Shown here: piece after piece, positions 24,901 to 33,610 of the stretch
How positions within the stretch are numbered: the stretch's first letter is position 1
Layout: each line of letters begins with the position of its first letter
NCBI RefSeq assembly: GCF_964355755.1
Contig: NC_092676.1
Span: 28,564,288-28,628,287 of the forward strand
From: Antedon mediterranea
Lineage: Eukaryota; Echinodermata; Crinoidea; Comatulida; Antedonidae
Length of the DNA stretch: 64,000 nt
Direction of reading: 5' to 3'
Notes under the pieces: model-generated
Seen by the model: the letters and a program-made list of their open reading frames with translations, nothing else
What the model was told of the DNA's origin: nothing
Database searches by the model: none
Made by a program: the position numbers and the translations under genes

Positions 24901-25776
24901 CGTTTCAAATTAATTAATTAAATTTTAGTATATCACACCGGGCGGTTTAGAATTAATGTTCTTTGCCTCTTGTGTTTATATATATATATATATGGAGGTT
25001 GCCCACACTGCATATTATGAAACAAGGTTTTTATACACATTACTTTATCTTACGAACCATCACACACGAATATAGACAGACCTAGAAGGCATCAGTAACA
25101 ATCATAATTAATTAATTATTATGCTACATTATTATAAACTAGATTATGGTGTATGAATAGAGAGGGATCATGAATTTTATTAATTTATAAATTAATAACA
25201 CTACTTAAAGCCATAAAACATTCATATTCAGGAAAAAATTGCATATTTTCTTGTAATAAAAGTGCAAAAAAAAACATAAATAATTACAAAATGAAATGGT
25301 TTTACTAAAATATTTTTAAATTATTATTAATACCATTAATTTTCATTTAAATTAAATAATGTTGTCAAAGAAATTGAAAGTGGTCTCATTGTATGACCTC
25401 TGCATATTCAAAAGTAAGTTTCGGGTTCGAATCTCGGTTGGAGTATATCACTGGGCCAGTTTGTTTTGTGTCTGTTAATTTATATTTTGTTTTCAATATT
25501 ATATTTATGTTTTGTTCAAATTATAAAAATTATTAATAATATCTAAGCAAGATTCTGGAAATAGATAAAAGAGAAAAAGCAAGAAGGATTTCAAGTCAAC
25601 ATGCCATTTTTTACTTTCAATTTACTTATGATTTTCAAAACTTAGTAAGGCCAAAAAATGAGATAGCAGACTATCCTGAAATCAAGACGCCGCCAAAGTT
25701 ACTTACCGGTGCGAACGAGGTCCATTCCAGCCTCTCCATCTCGGTGGTCGAGAAGCGGCTCCCCACCATTCATCAT
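4749..25776 (-). CDS. F-BAR-like domain protein, N-terminal part (gene continues left of window)
   Basis: Four minus-strand exons join in phase: 25776-25707 (starts MMNGGEPLLDHRDGEAG), 13296-13191, 12518-12449 and 4901-4749. All have canonical donors (GTAAG, GTTAG, GTAAA, GTAAG) and AG acceptors. Together they give 133 residues without a stop; no 3' exon was found in 1-4748, so the gene is partial. The product is helical, with a W-x3-L-x-E segment (CWDAMLEEYQ) about residue 70, then VAEPLTDIVSERQKLV and a charged LQEETEEM helix. That order (W, helix, PL, ER-K, LQ) resembles the first helices of F-BAR membrane-curving proteins. I cannot name the family member. Introns are huge (about 12.4, 0.7 and 7.5 kb) and filled with repeats. 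The start is the first ATG of a CpG-rich first exon facing NDUFA9. The F-BAR call is inference; the exon chain itself is well supported. Confidence 0.6.
4902..6760. other. Intron DNA, no feature seen
   Basis: AT-rich sequence inside the long intron of the F-BAR-like gene. Short open frames have no splice context or recognisable protein. Confidence 0.5.
6771..7722. repeat. 21-bp minisatellite, ~45 copies
   Basis: The unit is gcgaatgagattggacatga plus c (21 bp), repeated about 45 times with very few errors. Variants are gcggat for gcgaat, gacacg for gacatg, and gatgcg for gacgcg, and they occur in runs, which shows local copy spreading. One unit near 6973 lacks two bases. The unit is seven codons, so several frames on both strands stay open (for example MRLDMTR repeats). 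These are not taken as genes. Confidence 0.95.
7875..10347. repeat. 17-bp satellite-like array of ~145 units in three main variants
   Basis: The 17-bp unit is tagtgNNNNattgtttg, with three common versions: tagtgccttattgtttg, tagtgcaatattgtttg and tagtacaatattgtttg. Units are otherwise almost identical over 2.47 kb. Rare length changes are the short unit gtgcaatttg near 8716 and 8902, and an extra gat near 8305. Variant order repeats locally: the short unit recurs 186 bp later with the same neighbours, pointing to a higher-order period of about 11 units. The array lies in an intron of the F-BAR-like gene. Confidence 0.95.
10348..11341. other. Intron DNA, no feature seen
   Basis: Unique-looking AT-rich sequence between the 17-bp array and a SINE. 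No exon or RNA gene seen. Confidence 0.45.
11342..11573 (+). mobile_element. tRNA-derived SINE, full-length copy
   Basis: The head carries RNA polymerase III boxes: A box tagcttggtgg at 11357-11367 and B box ggttcaatcc at 11401-11410, spaced as in a tRNA. A unique body follows (ctcaaatgagacttagt, then gcgagtttgtgttcgctg) and an A-rich tail aataataaataaaa. A reverse copy is at 18190-18396, a 5' fragment at about 23628-23679 and a 3' tail fragment at about 14550-14616. Confidence 0.8.
11705..11848. mobile_element. Palindromic MITE, family 1 (TA-flanked)
   Basis: Begins taaagctctgtctacac and ends gacagagcttta, so the ends are inverted repeats with TA at both borders, as with Tc1/mariner-type target duplication. 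The centre holds three tandem atatggtagtgatatgccca units. Confidence 0.85.
12743..12900. mobile_element. Palindromic MITE, family 1
   Basis: Starts taaaaccctgcctacac and ends gatgaagcttta. The interior has the family words gatgtggcc, catatcacta and caaactagtttgat. Diverged copy. Confidence 0.8.
13365..13823. repeat. 17-bp minisatellite, ~26 copies
   Basis: The unit is gtgccccagctaggtat (17 bp), near-perfect in the middle. Diverged edge units (gtgcctcggcccggtat, gtgtcccggccaggtgt) lie at 13431-13450 and 13756-13823. It sits about 70 bp downstream of the donor-side/acceptor border of exon 2 of the F-BAR-like gene, inside intron 1. Confidence 0.95.
14550..14616 (+). mobile_element. SINE 3'-tail fragment
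   Basis: Shares the 3' end of the SINE at 11342-11573: agtttata, gcaagttgcttgctgttgga, tgaatttgaaataa, then A-rich sequence. The 5' tRNA-like half is absent. Confidence 0.6.
14817..14981. mobile_element. Palindromic MITE, family 1
   Basis: Inverted ends aaagctgtctacactatc and gtgtagacagagcttta enclose the family core (tagtttgac, gatgtgccca, tgacatcatcatgt, cacatcac). A second partial copy follows at once at 14986-15041. Confidence 0.85.
14986..15041. mobile_element. MITE family 1, half copy
   Basis: Only the right half is present: gggcacatcacatttg, cacataatgtttgatag, tgtagacagagct. It abuts the complete copy before it. Confidence 0.75.
15291..15574. repeat. Hexanucleotide microsatellite (GAAAAT/GGAAAT)n
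   Basis: About ten aaaatg units change abruptly to about 33 ggaaat units, with gaaatgaaatg borders on both sides. The switch from A to G at one position halfway along suggests expansion of a mutated unit. The 88-aa frame of Met-Lys/Met-Glu dipeptides is an artefact. Confidence 0.95.
15664..15740. repeat. Palindrome plus (GTCG/GTCT)n tract
   Basis: A perfect hairpin gtcgcgtgaacgcgac at 15667-15682 is followed 30 bp later by a gtcggtcggtctgtcggtct tract. This looks like the edge of a dispersed repeat; the class is unknown to me. Confidence 0.5.
15741..17384. other. Intron DNA, no gene seen
   Basis: AT-rich DNA with a 20-bp T run at about 16737-16754. No exon, RNA gene or clear repeat. Confidence 0.45.
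17385..18036. repeat. ~56-bp minisatellite, ~12 copies
   Basis: Units contain cataatgatgacaatttgtt followed by gatgataa and then either atattgataatgatagtg or aaactaataatgatagag, then ttatca or ctatca. The two unit types alternate in the first third and are mixed later. Length varies by a few bases. Confidence 0.9.
18190..18396 (-). mobile_element. tRNA-derived SINE, reverse copy
   Basis: Read on the minus strand it has the same A box region (agctgggtggttaacatgct), unique body (tgagacttagt) and tail as the 11342 copy. The B box is diverged (gggttgtaaccc). Confidence 0.75.
18872..19025. repeat. (TA)n tract and GTATAAGACGCACC-type dispersed repeat
   Basis: A TA run at about 18872-18907 is followed by three related words: gtgtataagtcgcacc, gtgtataagacgcacc and atgtataagacgcacc. 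These are the edge and body of a dispersed element; no coding sequence is seen. Confidence 0.6.
19026..20940. other. Non-coding DNA, no convincing gene
   Basis: Short open frames on both strands (for example 20247-20540 minus and 20701-20916 plus) show no recognisable protein or splice context. Confidence 0.45.
20948..20978 (+). promoter_or_regulatory. Candidate ZNF143/SBS-type promoter element
   Basis: The sequence aatcccaaaatgcattgcgc closely resembles the ZNF143 (Staf) promoter motif, whose core is TTCCCA-N-N-ATGCA-T-T-GCG. It lies about 75 bp upstream of an ATGGCG in good context, in a locally CpG-rich patch (gcggcccgc, gcgcgcgg, cgatcgatcg). Such sites usually mark transcription starts. 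Confidence 0.45.
21044..21158 (+). CDS. Possible first coding exon of an unrecognised gene
   Basis: An ATG in good context (aacaaATGGCG) opens a frame beginning MATPNFSAKIPGFPQFV and rich in S, T and K. A GTATAT donor follows gctag at about 21158; the frame without splicing runs to 21220. The CpG-rich upstream patch carries a ZNF143-like site. I found no matching second exon with confidence, so this could be an orphan exon, a non-coding first exon or a dead copy. It lies inside and opposite to the F-BAR-like gene's first intron. Confidence 0.3.
21231..24430. other. Intron DNA with scattered repeats
   Basis: Contains gcgtttattcgaataaatat at 22479-22500, a relative of the element ends at 51054 and 52411. 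The word agctaggcacgaaatagacc at 22408 is shared with 4351, and a SINE head fragment lies at 23628-23679. TA runs occur at 24361-24416. No exon seen. Confidence 0.45.
23628..23679 (+). mobile_element. SINE 5'-head fragment
   Basis: Contains tagcttggtggtaaacgtgc and ttgccttccaatcccaagg, matching the tRNA-like head at 11357, then diverges. Confidence 0.6.
24436..24980. repeat. Three copies of an ~80-bp repeat around a tRNA
   Basis: The block tttcagtatatcaccgggcg, followed by gtttagaattaatgttctttgcc, occurs at about 24436-24500, 24798-24862 and 24899-24967. Each copy is preceded by aattaattaatta and followed by a (TA)n run. Copies 1 and 2 flank the tRNA-like gene. Confidence 0.8.
24692..24763 (+). 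tRNA. tRNA or tRNA-like gene, anticodon reads ATC (Asp codon GAT)
   Basis: 72 bases fold as a tRNA. The acceptor stem GCCCCAG pairs with TTGGGGC (one G-T), and the T arm CCGAG-TTCGAGT-CTCGG is perfect. The anticodon stem has four pairs plus an A-A mismatch, with loop ATATCAA. A box TGGTCTAATGG and B box GTTCGAGTC match the Pol III consensus, and a T5 terminator follows at 24766. The anticodon ATC is unusual, because eukaryotic Asp tRNAs use GTC. It may therefore be a tRNA pseudogene or a SINE head; the flanking repeats and the tRNA-like relic at 25383-25445 favour this. Confidence 0.55.
25383..25445 (+). pseudogene. Decayed tRNA-like sequence
   Basis: Retains tggtctcattgtatgacctc, a B box gggttcgaatc and ctcggttgg as in the tRNA at 24692. 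The stems no longer pair. It runs into gtatatcactgggcca, which resembles the repeat block beside the first tRNA. Confidence 0.5.
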
Positions 25777-26361
25777 CAGACAATTTGATGCTGAATTTAT
25801 ATCCTTTTCGAGAACTGGCATTGGCTACGAAACAACAGCTAGCAGTAGCCTTTTATTATGTAGTTAATATTCAAAAATCATCATTTAATCTTTTGATTTG
25901 CGCCGCGCGAATTAATTGCAATAGGACGTACACAGGCCAGAATCCAACCGTCTTCTTCTTCAGTTCCTCTTCGTGTTATTGCGTGTGAATCGAACTGTGA
26001 AAAAAGAGACCAACATTGACAATCAATACAAACGCAGGTCCGAGCTGTCAATCAACATCTGATGATGTCTACTTAGAAGATCATCATTAATTGTTTCCTA
26101 TAAAAAATAAAATGTTTTTAAGGAATTTTTTTTTAATTGGAAAAATTACAAGCAACCCAAAAAACAAACAAAAAATCTATAAATTTCAAAATTTAAGTAC
26201 CGTATCAGCAGTGTAGTGCGGTATCAGTTTTATGAGTACCTACCAGCTACCAGGTGTAGTTTGGTACGGTATAGAGAGTATAGAGGGCGCTATGCTCATT
26301 TTGATCATCATCACATTTTAATTTTCTTCGATCGATCGAGTCGTCGAGTTTCGAGAAGAAA
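25777..26361. promoter_or_regulatory. Bidirectional promoter region, F-BAR-like gene / NDUFA9
   Basis: 585 bp lies between two divergent start codons. It includes CpG-bearing patches (cgccgcgcgaatt, cgatcgatcgagtcgtcgag) and tatagagggcgctatgctca just upstream of NDUFA9. No TATA box at a convincing position was seen, as is usual for housekeeping divergent promoters. Confidence 0.5.
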
Positions 26362-29300
26362 ATGGCGAATTTGACGGTTGCTCGAAATTTATGCTGCCGG
26401 GTGACGGTTTGTAGTAAGTAAAACGGCAGTCAGTTTCAATATTATTAATCTAATCAACCATATCGTAGGGTGAAAATTATCAAAAAATTATATTTGGTAA
26501 GGTAGAGATCCGGCTAGGCTAGGCCTAGGCTAGTAGTAGTAGTAGTAGTAGTAGGCTACCGGCTAGCCTAGGCCCTACTAGGCCTAGCTAGTAAGTAGCT
26601 ACCTAGGAGAGCTAGCTAGGACCTACCAGCCTAGGGCTAGTGTTAGGCCTAGCTAGCCTATACTGGGAAAGCCATTCAGCCAGAAGAAGCTAGCCTACCC
26701 TAAGCCTATTTCTTCTTGTGTTTGCCTAGGCCTAGGCTAGCAATCACCTCATCATCATGATTAAATTAAATCGGTCCTTTCTTTTTATGAAAATTCTTTT
26801 TTTTAGATAAAATATCAAATTGTGTTGCCGGTGTTACGGTTGTGAGCCAGCGAAATGCAGGAACATACAATCCATCAGTTGTGCCGAGAGGTAGAGGTGG
26901 CCGTTCATCATTTAGTGGAATGTCCGTGGCTGTATTTGGAGCAAGTGGGTTTGTCGGCAGATATCTTGTAAACAGGCTAGGTAAAATTCTTTCTATCCTA
27001 TTAATTATAGTGTTGAAAAGTTTAAATTTATTATCAAAACTGACACTATACACTTACAATTGTGAATGAACTTCAGAGTGACAACAACCCATTGGTTTTT
27101 TTTTTTCAGGTAAAGAAGGAAGCCAAATTATAATTCCTCACCGCTGCGATCCTTATTATGTGCAACATATGAAATTAATGGGTGATTTGGGACAAATTAA
27201 TTTCCAGGTAATAACATAACATAGCACCATTATGATGAATCTATCCTGGGGTGAGGATGTCCTCAGATTTGGAATATTATGCAAAACGGCCCGTGCTACT
27301 AGAATATGCCTCCTAATTCTGGTTTCTTATACCTAGACCTTAGACCTATGTTGCTGACCCGTAATTGAATCATGATATGCTCAATGAAGATATTAAACAA
27401 TTTCTGTCTTTGCTTTTCATAGGAGTACACAGTAAAGGAGACAGAACGTATACGAGATATAGTAAAACATTGTAACATTGTCATTAATTTACTAGGACAA
27501 GACTATGAAACAAGGTGAGATTGTAATGCATAGGTGTGTGGTACCCCTGATAATAAGTATACAGTATCATGAATTGCTCTCATGTGTACCTAGAATGCCT
27601 TTCACACTATAGAAGGTTTCCTGTTGTTTCTGATCTGGTCCCTTCCAGTTGATTTGAGTGCAGCTTCTAAAGCTCTGTCTACACTATTAAACTTTATGTG
27701 ATAATAAAATGTGATGTGCCCATTTATGGATATGATGAATGATGTCATAGCACTACCATATTGGGCATATCACCACCATATTCGGGCATATCACCACCAT
27801 ATTTGGGCACTTCAAACTAGTTTGATAGTGCAGACAGAGCTTTAGCCTTTATCTTTTATTTTTAGAAACTTTCATTTTGAGGATATCCACATCAACGTAG
27901 CTGGAACGTTGGCCAAGATCTGCAAGGAAGAGGGCGTTGGTAGGCTCATTCACCTCTCGGCGCTATCTGCAGACATCACCTCACCATCAAAATTTCTCAG
28001 AACTAAAGTAAGTACTGGCTGCAATTTTGACATTTTTTCTTCAGAGAACATAAGATAATGTACATTGATATGTGCACAATAAAAACATACACAAATTAGG
28101 ATGCCCAGCTGTATAAATGGGACTAACCCATGTGTGACTATAATCAAATGAGGTTCTGCACAGTACACAAAGATGATGATACACTATATTGTGGTAATCT
28201 ATTGTGCCTAATTGTTTATTTTATTCAATCCAGGCTGCGGGAGAGACCGTCGTAAGAAGAGAATTCCCAGAAGCCATTATTATAAAACCAGCTCAAATTT
28301 ATGGCTCTGAAGACAGATACTTTAATCATTTTGCAAGTATGTCATGAATTATGTTTTTTTTACTTAATGTCACATACAGAGGACGTCAGCTGTGAAAAAA
28401 ACCTTTATAAAGAATAGGCTGTGATATAAAACATTATTATGATGACATTTTGTTATAGATCAGAGATTTGCTGGTGGCGTACCTCTTTATTTTTCTGCAT
28501 GGAAATCTGTTAAAAGACCAGTGTTTGTAAGTAACTTATTGCATATTTTATGTCAAAATTAAACTGAGAAAAGAAACTACATCAAACAGCCACCTAGTAG
28601 AAATCTGCTATATGAGAGGAATAGCCTCACTCACAGGGCAAAGGCCCCTGGTTAGTACTCCTAAGGGGCCGTCCAACGCTGGGTAGTTGGACTGGGACAT
28701 TGCACTGCTCTGGGGCGCCTTAAGCTCTAGGGTCCCTCAGTTTATTAGCCAGTGAGCTGTTATGCCACTGCTCACTCAAAATGCATTGAATTATTTTCAG
28801 GTGACAGATGTTGCTCAAGGTATCTTGATGGCATGCAAAGAAAAAGATGCTGAAGGAAAAACATATGAATTCTACGGGTAAGCTTGCATAGTGTGTGTAG
28901 TTAGTAGCCGAGCTCCGGAGATTAAAGGGTTTATCTGAGGCTGCGACACGATTAGTTCCACGTCCCTTAACATACACTGCGCGCCACGGAGAATATGTAT
29001 ACATAGTACAGTACTGTTGGTATTTGCCAGACATAAGATCATACGAGTTCCTATGTTGTGTTGTGAGCTCGGTGTCATGTATGTTAGATTTCCTTGGGTG
29101 CACAAGCTGTGGGTTAGTATTTTTGTTTTCTTTCAGGCCCAAGCCTTACTTCTTGAGTGATGTGATAGAATACATTTACAGAATAACGAGGCGGCCATAC
29201 ATTAAGTATCCACTCCCTAAGTTTGTGCTTAAAGGAATAGCAAGAGGATTTGAACTGTACCCTTTCATCCCGTGGTTGACGAGAGATATGCTGGAAGTTG

Positions 29301-29569
29301 TAAGTGACATATGAAGCACTTATTAAACTTATTAGTAAAAGTATGGTTGATATCAAAACATTTTGAAGAAACTAATAATTGTATTTGTTAATTTACAGCA
29401 ACACAGCGCTGAAATCCCGACAGAAGGAGTACCCGGACTTGAGGACCTCGGTATTACACCAAAAACGATGGAAATGAACGCAATCATTGGTTTAAGGCGC
29501 CATCGTGCTGACGCGTCGTACCATTTTGGAATAGATGATATTGAGCCAGTACCTGTTGCAAAATCATAA
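26362..29569 (+). CDS. NDUFA9: NADH dehydrogenase (ubiquinone) 1 alpha subcomplex subunit 9, mitochondrial
   Basis: An accessory subunit of respiratory complex I at the base of the peripheral arm; it belongs to the atypical short-chain dehydrogenase family and holds a bound nucleotide. Ten exons join in phase: 26362-26413, 26807-26980, 27110-27207, 27423-27514, 27866-28007, 28234-28336, 28459-28526, 28801-28877, 29137-29299 and 29399-29569. They give 379 aa, close to the vertebrate length. Residues 1-55 are basic and rich in R, S and G with few acids, as in a mitochondrial targeting peptide. The Rossmann motif [17 protein letters not shown] has GxxGxxG at residues 62-68. Family blocks follow: [32 protein letters not shown]-like WLTRDM, and VPGLEDLGI before LRRHR. 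The start follows CpG-rich sequence with a weak aaaATGG context. The fifth coding exon is preceded by a MITE. Confidence 0.95.
26514..26740. repeat. CTAGGCCTAG-rich patch with (TAG)n
   Basis: Intron 1 of NDUFA9 is dense in the palindromes cctagg and aggcct and carries seven tag repeats at about 26531-26552. The motif is scattered through the whole window; here it is concentrated. Confidence 0.7.
27668..27844. mobile_element. Palindromic MITE, family 1
   Basis: Ends taaagctctgtctacact and gtgcagacagagcttta are inverted repeats bordered by TA. The core carries three accatattcgggcatatcac-type units. It ends 21 bp before NDUFA9 exon 5, within the polypyrimidine neighbourhood of its acceptor. Confidence 0.9.
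28905..29000 (+). repeat. ~95-bp dispersed GC-richer repeat, copy 1
   Basis: Shares gagctccggagat, ggctgcgacacgat and cggagaatatg in order with the reverse complement of 46553-46645. It lies in NDUFA9 intron 8. It is more GC-rich than its surroundings; function and class are unknown. Confidence 0.6.
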
Positions 29570-29751
29570 CATACTATTGCACACACAAGTGTACTATTGC
29601 ATGTTCGGACATTTGAGCGTGATTTTCAACAAGAATGTAAACAAAATATAAAACCAATAACAAATCTTTAATTCACGTTTCTGTACATAATAATAGTAAT
29701 TAAAAATGTAAGCAACACACCTGAAATTGATTGAAGTGAACAATAGTATAC

Positions 29752-29757
29752 AATAAA
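29752..29757 (+). terminator. Poly(A) signal of NDUFA9
   Basis: AATAAA 183 bp after the NDUFA9 stop codon, before a GT-rich stretch (gtagtgtctggtttg). A minus-strand AATAAA for KRR1 lies at 29802-29797, so the two 3' ends are about 40 bp apart and may overlap. Confidence 0.65.
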
Positions 29758-29796
29758 ATTGAGAGTTCATTGTTATTGTAGTAGTGTCTGGTTTGT

Positions 29797-29802
29797 TTTA
29801 TT
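29797..29802 (-). terminator. Candidate poly(A) signal of KRR1
   Basis: AATAAA on the minus strand, 302 bp after the KRR1 stop. It lies beyond a MITE that would therefore sit in the KRR1 3' UTR. Confidence 0.45.
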
Positions 29803-29804
29803 CA

Positions 29805-29928
29805 TAAAGCTCTGTTTACACTATCAAAGTTTATGTAGAAATGTGATGTTGTCATTATTATCACTACCATATTTGGGAACATTACACTTTTTTTGTCAAA
29901 CTAGTTTGATAGTGAAGACAGAGCTTTA
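29805..29928. mobile_element. Palindromic MITE, family 1
   Basis: Bounded by taaagctctgtttacac and gaagacagagcttta with TA borders. It lies between the convergent ends of NDUFA9 and KRR1. Confidence 0.85.
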
Positions 29929-30103
29929 TATATCCACTGTTTCTACAATTTACATATTCACTGTTTCTACAATTTCTTTCTACTGTGACAGTAGCTTCCA
30001 TATCAGCTTCTACTTATGAAGACTTCATTGCAAACATGTTTGGAGAAACTCCCTCTGCCAAATACTAGCCACAATCTACACATTAGACAAGACGTTCCGT
30101 TTG

Positions 30104-32766
<2,663 letters not shown>

Positions 32767-33309
32767 TTATGCAATGCAATAGTTGTTTATTAAGACATGA
32801 ATATGCAGCTGGAACACAAAAAAAAAATATGCCAGTCGTTTGGCAAGAAATACAGTCTATATTTAAATATAATAATTAATATAGTACAGTACTGTATTTA
32901 ATATAACATATAAATTTTGACTGTATTACATTTTATTTTATTTTTTTTATTTTTAGCAAACACAAAACCAACAACATGGTGAGTTAGCTTAGCTAACACG
33001 AAGTTAATCTAAATCTACAGTCGTTCACTAACTCTAGCTAGGCCCTCGATTAGCTACAGGCTACGTACGGTACGGCTGATGGCCCCCACCAGACCCAGAG
33101 CTCTCTCTACTCTCTCTCTTCTCGTCGCCTCGCTTCTTTTCACCTCACTCTTTCATGAACAAAAGGTAGTTACAACGGGTATGTTAGACCCAGAAATTAG
33201 GCTTAAAAGATGTGTTAGTGGACCTTATATTAGACAGTATACATACTACTACACATAATATAGTGAATGATTACAATTTAAACCCAAAAGAAAGCGAAAA
33301 AGAACTCAC

Positions 33310-33332
33310 GTCGTTTTAGTGGCAGCTGCCAT
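33310..33332 (-). other. Likely KRR1 5'-leader exon with a short upstream reading frame
   Basis: Minus-strand aagATGGCAGCTGCCAC is followed by a perfect GTGAGT donor at 33309. A good acceptor (gtgttccag) lies at 32809, upstream of the KRR1 start. Spliced, this gives a 13-codon frame (MAAATKTTCIFMS) that ends in TAA before the KRR1 ATG. It is therefore a leader with a possible uORF, not an N-terminal extension. Confidence 0.5.
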
Positions 33333-33610
33333 CTTGAAAGGAAGTCGAGAAAAATATTATATCTAGCGCCCTCTACAGGCTACACGTGTTTAAATTGCGC
33401 TGCTTGATATAAAAACGGAAACGCGTAGGCCTACCTAGTGAAGACACACGCGCGTGTACGCAGGGCGTTTCTATTAGAGATCTCTTAGCAACGAAATAAA
33501 AACATCCGTTTAATGTCTGTATGTAGTCAATTGTTTAATAAAAGGGACACAGATAGCGCATGGTATTGCACTGCTGGTAGGAGTTTAATAAATAAAACTT
33601 TTATAGCAAT
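33333..33610. promoter_or_regulatory. Bidirectional promoter region, KRR1 / unnamed + gene
   Basis: About 280 bp lies between the KRR1 leader ATG and the proposed start of the + strand gene. It includes a CpG-bearing segment (acacgcgcgtgtacgcagg) and tagcgccctctacagg. It has no strong TATA box. Confidence 0.45.

Noticed and set aside
28638-28790. 5S rRNA-like fragment (tggttagtact) in NDUFA9 intron 7
   Set aside because: Only a short word matches; the surrounding bases do not follow 5S rRNA.
28720-29356. Overlapping minus-strand frames (140, 77 and 80 aa)
   Set aside because: They are antisense to NDUFA9 exons 8-9 and introns, whose sense exons clearly encode the protein.
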